Part shown: piece after piece, positions 1 to 9,055 of the stretch | Layout: each line of letters opens with the position of its first letter | Position numbering within the stretch: the first letter of the stretch is position 1 | DNA from: CAVTWJ01 sp964525605 | GTDB taxonomy: Bacteria; Oederibacteriota; Muellerivitia; Muellerivitales; Muellerivitaceae | Reading direction: 5' to 3' | Assembly (NCBI GenBank): GCA_964525605.1 | Contig: CAZGKT010000006.1 | Location: 78,813 to 142,812 of the forward strand | DNA length: 64,000 nt | Translations under genes and position numbers: made by a program | Notes under the pieces: model-generated | Seen by the model: only the letters and a program-made list of their open reading frames with translations | What the model was told of the DNA's origin: nothing | The model's database searches: none

Positions 1-1161
1 TCCAATCTGTTCAAATATTCGGTTCTAGAATTCCAACCGCCATGGTCTTTTCATCCCGCCGACTGGGCGCCCGTCCCGTCCTACCTGTGGGCTTACAAGG
101 GTTTTTGTTTTATCTTTTTAATTCTACTCATCGCCACGGCCAAATCCCGGAAATTTCACGAATGGCTTTTGGCTGTATTCTTTTTTTTGTTGTCTCTGAT
201 GGCCGTACGAAACATTCCCCTCTTCATGATCGCGGCCGTGCCCCTGGCGGCCGCGTGCTGGAAAGATTTGAAATTGCCACATGTCGAGAAAATCCAGGTG
301 TCCTCTTGGTTCCAAATCCTACTTCCGTGGTTCCTCGTCCTTTTCCTGGCCGGATTCTCGGCCCGGATCGTCTCCAACGCCCATTATGTTTCCAACCGCC
401 TCACGGCCCGATTCGGATTGGGTCTGGACATAAATTCCCAGCCTGTGCAGGCCTGCCGTTTCCTGGCGGAGAAGAACTTGAAAGGAAAAATTCTGAATGA
501 TCTGGATGACGGCGATTGGTTGGATTGGCTGATTCCTCAAAAGACCTTTGTGGACGGCCGTTTAGAGTTGATGGGGAAAGATTTTCTAGCCCAATATCTC
601 CAGTCCCAGGAGCCGGGAGGGATCGGAACGCTCCTGGCTCAATACCAGCCGGACATCGTCCTGTTCAACCCCTTGCAGATGCCGCAATGGGCGGTGGAAC
701 TGGGAGCGCGGCCGGATTGGCGGATGGTTTACCTTGATTCTTTGAACGCCGTCTACCTGCGTAAGGGTTATGAAGACTCCGTCCCGGCGATGGATTTTGA
801 AGCATTACTGGCGGAAAACAGTATTTCCCCTTCCCTCCTCACCCTGGCCCCTACCCTCCTCGCGGCGGAACCGCCATCAGCCTGGAAATGTTTTGGGGAG
901 GATTTCATCCATCCCACGAATTATCCCAATGGGCTGTTAAACCTCGGCATCTTTTCCAGCTACGCCGGGAACTCCCGGGCTTCCGAACTTTTTTTCCTGG
1001 AGGCCATCCGGCAAACCCATGGGCGTTACCCCGATTTTTATTACGATTTGGGGCTTTTGTACGCCAACACCAACCGTCGGGAAGAGGCTTTCCTTTGTAT
1101 GGAACGGGTTCTGAGGGAAAAACCCCAGGATCCCATCGCCCGCCAAATTATGGGTCTGTAA
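1..1161 (+). CDS. Membrane protein with C-terminal TPR, 5' end outside window
   Basis: The reading frame is open from base 1, so the gene begins upstream of the window; 386 residues are visible, ending at TAA 1159-1161. The visible N-terminal part has three or four hydrophobic segments, one containing the motif RNIPLF. A soluble part follows with a KTFVDGRLELMG stretch, which resembles the DGR motif I associate with bacterial polytopic membrane proteins of the glycosyltransferase-like type. The last ~50 residues (LGLLYANTNRREEAF) look like a tetratricopeptide repeat. It converges on the minus-strand YfhO-like gene, another large polytopic protein. The specific function is not recognised; an envelope glycoconjugate role is only a guess. 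Confidence 0.75.
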   Translation, partial: SNLFKYSVLEFQPPWSFHPADWAPVPSYLWAYKGFCFIFLILLIATAKSRKFHEWLLAVFFFLLSLMAVRNIPLFMIAAVPLAAACWKDLKLPHVEKIQVSSWFQILLPWFLVLFLAGFSARIVSNAHYVSNRLTARFGLGLDINSQPVQACRFLAEKNLKGKILNDLDDGDWLDWLIPQKTFVDGRLELMGKDFLAQYLQSQEPGGIGTLLAQYQPDIVLFNPLQMPQWAVELGARPDWRMVYLDSLNAVYLRKGYEDSVPAMDFEALLAENSISPSLLTLAPTLLAAEPPSAWKCFGEDFIHPTNYPNGLLNLGIFSSYAGNSRASELFFLEAIRQTHGRYPDFYYDLGLLYANTNRREEAFLCMERVLREKPQDPIARQIMGL

Positions 1162-1204
1162 CTGCGGGTCGGCGAATCCATTGAAAAACTATCAGAATTT
1201 CGCT

Positions 1205-3289
1205 TTAAATAAGAAATACCAACCAAAGGCTTGCAAGAGAAACAAAAAGCCCTAGTCGAAAAGAGGTTGGCTCGTAGCGAAGTTCGACTTCGTGGATCCC
1301 CGCTGATGGAGCTGGCACAGCGAAAAAGAACCCGAACGCCCTTAAAAGAGGAGCGGGGAGCCCATCCACCCAAGCCCTCCATCCCGGCGTATAGGTTTCG
1401 TTCCAAACGAGCCAGGATGTATTTCCGGGGGGGGTCTTAACCGTTCTTGTGAAATCCCCAGAGAAACTAGCCCGGGAACCTGCCATCCTTTCCCATCGAA
1501 CCGTCTTCGCGCCGCCATTGGCAGGGAGGTTCCTCCCGGGCGCAGGTAACGATGTACTTTTTTCCAGATAAACTTTTTCAATCGGTCCCGGCTGGGACTC
1601 CTCGCCCGTCAATTGAGAAAGGAGTACTTCCCGGCTATCAAATATCTTCGCGCTTGGCGCGATCCAGGCGTCGTTCTCGCAATGTTCATTCAATATTAGA
1701 TAATCGTCCCCATCCTTTTCCAAAATCCTGTAATGGGGGTAATCCAGCGTAATCGGCAAGGAAAGGGCCCGGACACCCGCCAGATCCGCAAGCCTGCCTT
1801 TGTAATTGAAGATTTGATTGAAATTTTTCCAGAGTTGGTCCATCCCCTGTGTCCAGGTGGAAACATAGGCATGGGAGGTGCGAATTCCCCAGACCGCGTT
1901 CGAATTGGCCAGCAGATCCCCCGCCCAAAGATCGGCGGCCGCCCCGAACGTCCGGGAATTGTCGCCCGAACCATAAACGAGCCGCTGATTTTTGGGATGG
2001 AGGCTCACAATTCTTTGATTCTGCGCGGCCTCTTTCACTTTTTGCGCCCAAGATTGAATATCGGGTTTGAGGAAGGGATCGGCGACGGGAAATACCGTCC
2101 GAACCGGAACCGAAAGCACATCCAGAAGCCAGAGGCAGGTGATGCCCCAAACGAGTGCCTCCCTTGTCTTGTCGGAAATTCGGAACTGAAAAAACCGGTT
2201 CATCGCCAAGCCCGCTCCGGTCAAAGCCGCGAGAAGAAAAACCCCCACTGCCTTGGAGGGATTCAGGAGTTCCAAAAGGTTCTCAGGAATGATTTTCCAG
2301 AGGGGGAAGGCTCCGCCCATCATCCAGAGGATCCACCCCAAAGCCGACCATCTCCAAAACTTCGGATGGAGGGACTTGGAAAAAAAGAAACCCAGGGCCC
2401 AAGCCGCCAGCGGGATCAGGCCGAAATACATCATGAAACTGGCGTTCGCATCCTGCCCCTGGTAGCTGACCGTTCCGGGAAATCCCAAAGCCGTTGGGGA
2501 AAACAAGGTGAGAAACTCCGCTCCCCTTGAAAAATAAGGAAAATGCCCCGGGCCGCCCCATCCGCCCCTCGTGGAATAGGAAAGTGTGTCGGCGAATGGC
2601 AAAACCTGGATTGCCGCGAGAAGCAACGCCATCCCCGCCGCACCCGCCACCGCCCACCGCCTCCGCAACCCAGCCGGATGGAGGAACATCCAAACGGCCA
2701 AAAAGAAAAGGGTATAAAAGCTGAAGAAAGGATACCCCGCGAGGAGCTGGACCCCGATGGTTCCCGTCAGGGCCAGCCACCAGCGCCTCTGTCCCTGTTC
2801 CAAAAACCGCCCGGCCGTGAAAAAGACCCAGGGGGTCCACGATTGGGCCGCCGAGAACATGGGATAGGCCCAGATTCGGGTCATGTGAAGCGAACCCGCG
2901 AAGGAGATGGCCGTCAGCACGGCCCAGGTCTGGGTGATTTTTTGGCTTCGGGCCCAGAGGAAAAAGCCAAAAAAAGCGAAGGCCGTGTGAAATAAAGACA
3001 TCCAGACCAGCCAATGGGAAAGTCCGGTTAAAAAAAAGACCCAAAAGGGCGGATAGAAACAGGCCGATAGATCATTTCCCAACTGGGGCATTCCGCAGCC
3101 GGTATATGCGTCCCAGAGCGGGATGAAGCCCTTGCGCCACTCGAAAAGGTTCACGCTTTGGCTGGGGTAGCTGAAAAGAACTTCATCGGTGACGGCGGGA
3201 AGCTTGCCGTGGAACTGGAAGGCCCAAACGGCCAAAGAAAGTAAAAAGACAACGCCCGCGGCCCGGGCCGGCGAGAGGAAGGATTTCAT
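1205..3289 (-). CDS. YfhO-family polytopic membrane protein
   Basis: The 694-residue protein has an N-terminal membrane anchor followed by PAVTDEVLFSYP and many hydrophobic segments up to about residue 370. A soluble domain follows, then a hydrophobic C-terminus. The early lumenal stretch (FIPLWDAYTGCGMP, followed by GNDLSACFYPP) is typical of the YfhO/GT-C-like membrane family, whose B. subtilis member contributes to lipoteichoic acid glycosylation. Here it probably acts in transfer of a lipid-linked sugar at the membrane, but substrate and product cannot be read from the sequence. The start ATG at 3289 is preceded by AT-rich sequence without a strong Shine-Dalgarno. It faces the convergent TPR membrane protein at 1-1161. 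Confidence 0.8.
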   Translation of the reverse strand: MKSFLSPARAAGVVFLLSLAVWAFQFHGKLPAVTDEVLFSYPSQSVNLFEWRKGFIPLWDAYTGCGMPQLGNDLSACFYPPFWVFFLTGLSHWLVWMSLFHTAFAFFGFFLWARSQKITQTWAVLTAISFAGSLHMTRIWAYPMFSAAQSWTPWVFFTAGRFLEQGQRRWWLALTGTIGVQLLAGYPFFSFYTLFFLAVWMFLHPAGLRRRWAVAGAAGMALLLAAIQVLPFADTLSYSTRGGWGGPGHFPYFSRGAEFLTLFSPTALGFPGTVSYQGQDANASFMMYFGLIPLAAWALGFFFSKSLHPKFWRWSALGWILWMMGGAFPLWKIIPENLLELLNPSKAVGVFLLAALTGAGLAMNRFFQFRISDKTREALVWGITCLWLLDVLSVPVRTVFPVADPFLKPDIQSWAQKVKEAAQNQRIVSLHPKNQRLVYGSGDNSRTFGAAADLWAGDLLANSNAVWGIRTSHAYVSTWTQGMDQLWKNFNQIFNYKGRLADLAGVRALSLPITLDYPHYRILEKDGDDYLILNEHCENDAWIAPSAKIFDSREVLLSQLTGEESQPGPIEKVYLEKSTSLPAPGRNLPANGGAKTVRWERMAGSRASFSGDFTRTVKTPPGNTSWLVWNETYTPGWRAWVDGLPAPLLRAFGFFFAVPAPSAGIHEVELRYEPTSFRLGLFVSLASLWLVFLI

Positions 3290-3356
3290 TTACCTATTTT
3301 AGAAGCCGCCTAATCCCCCGCAAGGGAATTGAGGCCACCTTCGAAGCGGCCCTTCT

Positions 3357-3722
3357 TTATAGAGGCCTCGAATGGGAATGTTTTCCGCCCGGCGCGTGGT
3401 AATGCAAGACCTGGATATCCTGCACCGTCACCAGACAGTGGGTGGGGAGCATGGGTTCCACCGCTTTCAGGGCTTTTCGAATTTGGGTTGGTGTATCGAC
3501 CACCTCGATCAGAATGGGAAGGTTTTCGCTTAATTCCAAAACCCCCGCGTCATGCAGATGGGCTTTGGACCCAAAGCCCTCCACAGCCTTGAATACGGTG
3601 GCCCCTGCCACCTTGAGTTCGAGAAGTTTTTTCACGATGGTCCGGTAGAGAAGCTGGTTTTTCAATTTCAGGTTCTCATCCAGGAATATTCTGAGGATTT
3701 TGCATTTTCCGGCCAGTTTCAT
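3357..3722 (-). CDS. DUF190 family protein
   Basis: A 121-residue cytosolic protein with the DUF190 pattern: KILRIFLDE near the N-terminus, LYRTIVKKLLELKVAGATVFKAVEG in the middle, and LPILIEVVDTP near residue 70. DUF190 proteins have a GlnB-like ferredoxin fold and are often encoded next to CrcB fluoride channels, as here (102 bp downstream of crcB on the same strand). A GGGAGGCGGGA sequence immediately upstream of ATG 3722 supports the start. It probably belongs to the riboswitch-controlled crcB transcript and may modulate the channel; that role is inferred only from the association. The C-terminus is His-rich (HYHAPGGKHSHS). Confidence 0.9.
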   Translation of the reverse strand: MKLAGKCKILRIFLDENLKLKNQLLYRTIVKKLLELKVAGATVFKAVEGFGSKAHLHDAGVLELSENLPILIEVVDTPTQIRKALKAVEPMLPTHCLVTVQDIQVLHYHAPGGKHSHSRPL

Positions 3723-3824
3723 TCCCGCCTCCCGATAGATTACGAATATTTAAATACCTAACAAGCGACCTATCAACCGAAAGATTCCGGAGGAACCAAG
3801 GTGTCTTTGGCTTTTAACGATTCA

Positions 3825-4199
3825 TCAAACTATTTTCGCCAGGGTGATTCCACTCCAGGTCCCGAAAAGACAGCCCGCCACGCTTAGGGTGATATTTCCC
3901 ACGGCTAATTTCCAATTGCCTTCCGAAATATATCGGAAGGTGTCCCAGCTAAAGGTCGAGAAAGTGGTATAGGAGGCGCAAAAGCCAACCGTCAAGAAGA
4001 GCCGGATATTGGGGGTGAACACCCCCCGTTGCATATTAAGGGCAAGAACCCAGGCCATGACCAAAGATCCAGTAATGTTGATGAGCAGGGTACCCCAGGC
4101 GAAGGTCGTTCCCCATTTATCGGCGGCCCAAAGCCCCAGCCCGTAACGGCTCCAGGCGCCTAGTATTCCTCCAAACGCGATCCAAAGATATCGATCCAC
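3825..4199 (-). CDS. crcB: Fluoride ion channel CrcB/Fluc
   Basis: A 124-residue protein with four predicted membrane helices. Family motifs are visible: GGILGAWSRYGLG at the N-terminus, GTLLINITGS in helix 2, and GFCASYTTFSTFSWD in helix 3. The usual helix-3 form is GFCGGFTTFSTF, so two residues after the Cys differ while the TTFSTF pore motif is kept. Fluc channels export fluoride passively as dual-topology dimers. I chose GTG 4199 as start because GGAGGG lies four bases upstream; an in-frame TTG at 4211 has no ribosome binding site and would overlap that motif. The gene lies directly downstream of a fluoride riboswitch and terminator, which supports its identity. Confidence 0.93.
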   Translation of the reverse strand: MDRYLWIAFGGILGAWSRYGLGLWAADKWGTTFAWGTLLINITGSLVMAWVLALNMQRGVFTPNIRLFLTVGFCASYTTFSTFSWDTFRYISEGNWKLAVGNITLSVAGCLFGTWSGITLAKIV

Positions 4200-4250
4200 A
4201 TTTCCCTCCAAGGCCTAGCGGTTTTCAGGTTGGGCACGGCCTCGGTCGGC

Positions 4251-4283
4251 AAAAAAAATCCCACCAAGCCTGCGCCGGTAGGA
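4251..4283 (-). terminator. Riboswitch expression-platform terminator before crcB
   Basis: On the minus strand, TCCTACC (4277-4283) can pair with GGTGGGA (4259-4265), followed directly by eight T residues (4251-4258). The 5' arm of this hairpin is the last strand of the fluoride aptamer, so aptamer folding and terminator formation are mutually exclusive. This is the layout of an ON switch acting by transcription antitermination. Confidence 0.8.
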
Positions 4284-4340
4284 GTCATCGGTTTCGCCCA
4301 GCTTACACGAAACGGTTATGGCGAACTCCATCGCCTTTAG
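4278..4340 (-). promoter_or_regulatory. Fluoride riboswitch (crcB motif)
   Basis: Read on the minus strand, the segment starts with GGCGATGGAGTTCGCCATAA and ends with CGATGACTCCTAC. These are the two conserved halves of the crcB RNA motif: the GGCGATGG stem with the TTCGCC pairing, and the TGATGACTCCTAC 3' part. It lies ~80 nt upstream of the crcB start and is followed by an overlapping intrinsic terminator. Fluoride binding is therefore expected to switch on crcB and the downstream DUF190 gene. Confidence 0.92.
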
Positions 4341-4488
4341 GGTTCAACGGGGCTATCTTACGTAATCAAAGCGGCCGTGTTCAAGCCTTCAACATTCAAA
4401 AGAGAAACCTTCTGAAAAAAACCTTTGAACCATGATTTTTCAAAGTTGAAGCCATAGAATAGGCGCACTTTTAAAAAGGATACTTTCA

Positions 4489-5187
4489 ATGGCCACCGTC
4501 ACCTGCTTCCAACATATCGATTGCGAAGGTCCGGGTTCGCTGGAGGAAGTTCTTCGCTCCAAGGGAATCAAACTCCAAATCTTGAAACCCTTCCAAGGGG
4601 ACCAGATTTCCGAAAACCTGGGAGACGGCCTGGTGGTTTTGGGTGGACCCATGGGGGTTTACGAGGAAAGCCGTTATCCCTGGATGACGGCCGAACTGGA
4701 AGCGATCCAACGATGCCTCAAAACCCTCCGACCCGTCTTAGGGATCTGCCTCGGCTCCCAGATGCTGGCCCATGCGGGAGGAGGCCGGGTCTTCAAGGGC
4801 CCCGGTCCGGAAGTGGGCTGGTATCCCATCACCCTGACGAAAGAAGGACATCTGGATCCTTTATTTCTGGGGCTGGACGAAACCCTGACCGCTTTCCACT
4901 GGCATGGCGACACTTTCGACCTAAACCCCAGCGCCACTCGGCTGGCGGAAAGCGCCCTTTATCGCAACCAGGCCTTCCGCCTGGGAACCAACGCTTACGG
5001 ATTTCAGTTTCACCTGGAGACCACCGAGGTCATGATCCGCAGTTGGGAAAAGATTTACGCATCGGAATTAACTCCCCAAGGAGGGCCCAACCCGCCTGAG
5101 CGTATCGAGCTGAACCTGGGCTCCAACGCCAGGAACCTGAGGGGAATAGCTCAAAAAGTTTTCAGCCGTTGGGCCGCCCTTCTTTGA
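4489..5187 (+). CDS. Class I glutamine amidotransferase (GMP synthase-like)
   Basis: A 232-residue stand-alone glutaminase domain. The oxyanion strand GGPMGVYE (about residues 52-59), the nucleophile elbow GICLGSQ with Cys87, and the His175/Glu177 pair in FQFHLETTE form a complete Cys-His-Glu triad. AFHWHGDTFDLP-like sequence between them (FHWHGDTFDL) is characteristic of the GuaA-like stand-alone amidotransferase group. The start ATG has AAGGATAC upstream. The acceptor substrate is unknown; members of this group include gamma-glutamyl-amide hydrolases and uncharacterised proteins. It is transcribed divergently from the fluoride unit. Confidence 0.88.
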   Translation: MATVTCFQHIDCEGPGSLEEVLRSKGIKLQILKPFQGDQISENLGDGLVVLGGPMGVYEESRYPWMTAELEAIQRCLKTLRPVLGICLGSQMLAHAGGGRVFKGPGPEVGWYPITLTKEGHLDPLFLGLDETLTAFHWHGDTFDLNPSATRLAESALYRNQAFRLGTNAYGFQFHLETTEVMIRSWEKIYASELTPQGGPNPPERIELNLGSNARNLRGIAQKVFSRWAALL

Positions 5188-5336
5188 ATGAATCTGAATA
5201 CCCAATTCGATCCAGACTTAAGAGTGGACATAACCGACGACCGGCCCTTCAACGAGTATTATTTTCTAAGACAAAGTTTCCCAAGGCTGTTTAAATATTG
5301 ATAGGTCAATAACGGAATAACACCAGGAGGCATCCC

Positions 5337-5708
5337 GTGTCCGACAAACCCAAGATTCAATGGCTTCCCGAACCTGAGGACAAGGACTACCCGGCGGCCC
5401 AATCCTATTTAAGCCTTCTTCATCCCGAGGCCGAGGCCACCGCCCTTGTTCAAAAGCTCAAATCCGCCAAGGCGACCCAATTCAAGGCCAAGGACATCTT
5501 TCGGGCCTCGGGGTTGTCTCTTTTAGGGGTCAGCAATTATCACGTTTCCAAGGACCAACAAAAAATCAAGGAAGGTAAATCCCTCTCACCGCTCCTGCTC
5601 GTCCGGGACCCCCAGAACGACAAAGTGGTCATCGCGGACGGCTACCACCGCCTCTGCGCGGTTTATTCCTTTGACGAGGATGAGCTGATTCCCTGCAAGA
5701 TCGTCTAG
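5337..5708 (+). CDS. ParB/sulfiredoxin-like-fold small protein
   Basis: A 123-residue soluble protein starting at GTG 5337, with CAGGAGG seven bases upstream. The C-terminal half contains LLLVRDPQNDKVVIADGYHR followed by a short acidic tail. The ADGYHR signature is the DGxHR box of the ParB N-terminal/sulfiredoxin-like fold, in which it binds nucleotide. Small proteins of this sort occur widely as uncharacterised single genes and need not be involved in chromosome partitioning; there is no helix-turn-helix here. It lies 149 bp downstream of the amidotransferase gene, so they may or may not share a transcript. Confidence 0.72.
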   Translation: MSDKPKIQWLPEPEDKDYPAAQSYLSLLHPEAEATALVQKLKSAKATQFKAKDIFRASGLSLLGVSNYHVSKDQQKIKEGKSLSPLLLVRDPQNDKVVIADGYHRLCAVYSFDEDELIPCKIV

Positions 5709-5857
5709 TACCTAAACCTTTAAGGTCGTTTTAAGCCCACCCGATCTTCCATTCAATTTCCTTTGTTTTCATTCTTTTTCCCTTGGAACCTTTTTCCCTG
5801 AGCTGGGTCCAATGAGTAGATGGCCGCCATAGGCCTAAAAACTCAAGGAGAAGGATC

Positions 5858-6778
5858 ATGCGACTAAACAAAGGATTATTAGCGGTGCTGTTAGCTTTAG
5901 CGGCCTCGAATACCCAGGCCGCCGTGAAGGATCATAACGTCCAATACCGCCTGGCGATCATGGATGAGGACCGGCTGATCCACGAAACCCGGCACCAGAA
6001 TTACAACTTCCGGATGGAAATCGTGAACGACACGGATGGGGTGAAACCCGAGGCCATCAAGAACGGCCAGCCTTTCGTGACCGCTACCAAAGGAGAACGA
6101 TACTCGGTGCGTCTTTACAATCCCCTGCCGGTTCGGGTAGCCGTCAACCTGACCGTGGACGGGCTTAATTCCATCACGGGCCAGCCCAGCGGCATTTCGG
6201 ACGGGCAGAAATGGATGATCGATCCCTATAGCTCCATCACTATCCCGGGTTGGCAAGTGAGCGGAGGGGAGGCCCGGCGGTTTTTCTTTACCGAAAAACC
6301 CAAGTCCTACGCCAAGTGGCGGGGCGATGTGACGGGAAAAGACTTAGCGGCCAATTGCGGGGTCATCGGCGCGGCCTATTTCTGGAACCAGGCGGAATTG
6401 AACGAGTATTACGACTCGAACCCGATCTATCGCCACCCCCCCTGCATCTTGCCCTTTGGCCACATAACTGAAAAAGCCAAAAAGAGCATGCCCGAATGCG
6501 ACGCTTCTTCATCCGCCATGCCCGCGCCCTGCGCCCCGACCGGCGGTGCCTCTTCATTGGATGCGATGGATAGTTTGGGAACCCCCGAGAAACTGCCCCA
6601 GGAACAGGCGGGAACCGGCATGGGCGAGGGAGAGTCTCACCCCACGGTTCAGGTCGCTTTCGACTACGACACCGGGATGTATTCGCTCGATCAGGCCCTG
6701 GTCATCTATTACGATTTCGAGAAGACCCCGAGCCCCAACCCTTTTCCGGCAGTCAGTTACGCCCCGCAGATGCCATAA
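5858..6778 (+). CDS. Secreted protein of unknown function
   Basis: A 306-residue protein with a clear Sec signal peptide (MRLNKGLLAVLLALAAS, cleavage near AAV). The mature part is polar with no further membrane segment; residues ~85-160 (KGERYSVRLYNPLPVRVAV, then a stretch ending ARRFFFTEKP) suggest a beta-sandwich. Similar proteins exist as uncharacterised secreted proteins; I do not recognise a named domain. The C-terminal ~90 residues are Ser/Pro-rich. AAGGAGAAGG precedes the ATG. The gene is followed by an inverted-repeat terminator shared in type with three others in the window. Confidence 0.7.
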   Translation: MRLNKGLLAVLLALAASNTQAAVKDHNVQYRLAIMDEDRLIHETRHQNYNFRMEIVNDTDGVKPEAIKNGQPFVTATKGERYSVRLYNPLPVRVAVNLTVDGLNSITGQPSGISDGQKWMIDPYSSITIPGWQVSGGEARRFFFTEKPKSYAKWRGDVTGKDLAANCGVIGAAYFWNQAELNEYYDSNPIYRHPPCILPFGHITEKAKKSMPECDASSSAMPAPCAPTGGASSLDAMDSLGTPEKLPQEQAGTGMGEGESHPTVQVAFDYDTGMYSLDQALVIYYDFEKTPSPNPFPAVSYAPQMP

Positions 6779-6802
6779 CAGAAATTACTTTCGCTTTAAA
6801 AC

Positions 6803-6838
6803 AAAAAGAACCCAGCTTTTTCTAACTGGGTTCTTTTT
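6803..6838. terminator. Bidirectional-type terminator, AAAGAACC family
   Basis: AAAAAGAACCCAG (6803-6815) is followed by a ten-base loop and the complementary CTGGGTTCTTTTT. It has A-run and T-run flanks and so can terminate both the secreted-protein gene (plus) and the convergent lipoprotein gene (minus). Confidence 0.85.
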
Positions 6839-6875
6839 GCTTTTTACGGGGGTGGCCTGAAATCCATCCATGACC

Positions 6876-8927
6876 TTAAGGCGTGGTACAGCTACCCCCG
6901 ATACTGACGCCGTTGGAAAGATTCACATTGGCGTTCGTGACAGTCACCGGCACAAAATTTGACGTGTTACAGGTTCCTCCATCGGTGAGGCCGTCGTAAT
7001 AGGAAGCAAATTCCCCGGCGGGCACCGGCCAAGTGCTTCCGCCGTTGTAATTGGCCCCGTTGCTGCTGTCAAAAAAAGCCCCGATGTAGTAAACGCCCGG
7101 CGTCACGCCGTTGAGGCTGTAAGTCGCGTAATAATTGGCAGTGCCGTCATAGGTCATGCTGGTGATTTGGGTGACAAGCCCGGACCAGACGGTGGAAAAG
7201 GGCGCCGAGGGGTCCGAGAAGGCGAAGACATAAACAGGAGCGCCGGAACCCGGGGTCCCGTCAGCCGCGGCCAGGGTCACGGCCCCGGAAATATTGTAAT
7301 AGGCGATTTGGCATGTATTCCCGAAGGAAAGAGTAGGACCCGTCGTATTTCCGACTACGTTGACCGGCGACAGGTTTGAATAGATATCGCACCCGTTATT
7401 GAGGGCTCCATAAGCCGTGTAAAAGTCCCCGTTGGGGGGCCCGCCGCTTCCGCCGGGATACCAGCCGCCTCCACCCGCGTTATAGATGGCCACCAGGTAA
7501 TAGGTTCCCGAGGTGACGGGGAAATTATAGGTTCCCGAGGCGCTGGTAATCGTCACGGCCTCCAGCATTTTCGCGTTGCTATTAGGACTGATGTTGGGCG
7601 AATTGAACAACATCACATAAATCGCGTCCGTGGCATTGACCGTCCCACCGCCCGTGTAATTGACCGATCCCGTCAGTGTGAGGGACGTGTTGTATTTGCA
7701 ACTGTCACCGAAGACCAGGGCCGGACCAGCGGTATTGCCGTTGACGATTACGCCCGTGGGGTTAAAGTCGCATCCCCCGTCCCCTCCCCCGTAGGCGTAA
7801 TACGAATCCCCGCTGGGTGGCGGATTTCCCCCCGGCCCGGTCCAGGTACCCGAAGCGTCGTATACCGCAACCAGGTAATAGGGCCCGATCGGCATGCTGT
7901 TGAAGCTATATGTGGCGTTGGCGTTGGTGAAGGAGGCATAGGTCACTGGTCCGCCCCCTCCCAAAATATCGGATGTGTTGAACAGCATGACCCAAATCTT
8001 GTTGTTGGTTCCCACGGTTCCGCTTCCTGTATAGGTGATAGGTCCCGAAAGGGTGGTGGCTCCGTTGTAGGCGCAGGTCGTGCCGAAAACCAGGGAGGGC
8101 CCGGTGGTCGAGCCGCTGACGAAAACGGGCGTGCTGGAAATCAAACCGCACCCACCGGAGCTTCCTCCATAAACGTCGTAATAACCCGATATGGGCACGT
8201 AATGGGTGGCCACGGTCCCGGTGCTGTAAACCGCCACTAAATAGTAGTTGCCCGTGGGCAGGTTGGAAAAGCTATAGGTCCCGTTGGCGGTCAAGGTCAC
8301 GGCCGCCACCGGACTCCCTTCCAGGATGTCGGGGTTGGTGTAGAGATAAACATAAATAGGGTTGGAGGCACTGACCCCGCCCGGAGTGTAGGTCACGGTG
8401 CCGGACAAGCTGTTGGTCAGGCTAAAACTGCAATTGTTGCCGAACACCAGGGCGGGCCCGGCCGTGTTTCCGGAAACCGTCACCCCCAAGGCGGAATTGA
8501 TCGTACAACCGTTGGAACCTCCTCCATAAACGTAATAGTAATCCCCCACGGGCGGGGGGCTGTTGCTGAAGGGCTTCCAGGATCCGTTCGTGTCGTAGAG
8601 GGCGCCAATATAGTAGGTTCCAGGGGAAAGGTTCGTGAAATTGTAGGTTCCGTTGGCGGACGTGAGGGTGACCGCGGCGTTGACGCTGTTCTGAAAGAGG
8701 GCGCTGGTGGACAAGACCACATAGACGGGATTTCCGGCGCCCACCGGGTCGCCTCCGTTATAGGTCACGGCCCCGGACAGGCTGTAGGTGGGCCCGCTGT
8801 AAGGGGTGGGGGTGGCGGTCGGGCTGACATTTTGCGGCCCGGTATTTTTGTTGCTGCAGGCGGTGATCCAAGCGGATAAGAGGACAACGACAACTGGAAT
8901 CCAAATAAAAACAGTGCGGACTTTCAT
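6876..8927 (-). CDS. Repeat lipoprotein with five carboxypeptidase-regulatory-like domains
   Basis: A 683-residue predicted lipoprotein (lipobox ITAC after a single hydrophobic segment), starting at ATG 8927 with GGGGAGG eight bases upstream. After a short Pro-Thr linker come about five copies of a ~120-residue unit. Each begins SLSGAVTY-like, carries a GTYxFxxLPxGxYYLVAVYD strand pair and ends xxGDYYxxYGGxxxGC. The GTYSFSNLPTGNYYL type of sequence is that of carboxypeptidase regulatory-like/CNA-B beta-sandwich domains, which act as adhesin stalks. One conserved Cys per repeat could form disulfides. The fifth unit is the most divergent. It follows the NHL protein 9056-11689 on the same strand, so probably an envelope structural or adhesive protein. 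Confidence 0.78.
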   Translation of the reverse strand: MKVRTVFIWIPVVVVLLSAWITACSNKNTGPQNVSPTATPTPYSGPTYSLSGAVTYNGGDPVGAGNPVYVVLSTSALFQNSVNAAVTLTSANGTYNFTNLSPGTYYIGALYDTNGSWKPFSNSPPPVGDYYYVYGGGSNGCTINSALGVTVSGNTAGPALVFGNNCSFSLTNSLSGTVTYTPGGVSASNPIYVYLYTNPDILEGSPVAAVTLTANGTYSFSNLPTGNYYLVAVYSTGTVATHYVPISGYYDVYGGSSGGCGLISSTPVFVSGSTTGPSLVFGTTCAYNGATTLSGPITYTGSGTVGTNNKIWVMLFNTSDILGGGGPVTYASFTNANATYSFNSMPIGPYYLVAVYDASGTWTGPGGNPPPSGDSYYAYGGGDGGCDFNPTGVIVNGNTAGPALVFGDSCKYNTSLTLTGSVNYTGGGTVNATDAIYVMLFNSPNISPNSNAKMLEAVTITSASGTYNFPVTSGTYYLVAIYNAGGGGWYPGGSGGPPNGDFYTAYGALNNGCDIYSNLSPVNVVGNTTGPTLSFGNTCQIAYYNISGAVTLAAADGTPGSGAPVYVFAFSDPSAPFSTVWSGLVTQITSMTYDGTANYYATYSLNGVTPGVYYIGAFFDSSNGANYNGGSTWPVPAGEFASYYDGLTDGGTCNTSNFVPVTVTNANVNLSNGVSIGGSCTTP

Positions 8928-9055
8928 GAACGGCCTCCCCTTTTTAAACATCAAATAATCAATCGGGTCTTCGACCCGGCCTGCTTGTTACAACCCTAGG
9001 CTTTACAACCGTCGAATATCTCGCTTTAAATTCATTGAGTTCCTTCGTCACCCCT

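Noticed and set aside
5337..5708. Chromosome-partition ParB
   Set aside because: Only the DGxHR fold is present; no helix-turn-helix, no ParA neighbour and no parS-like site.
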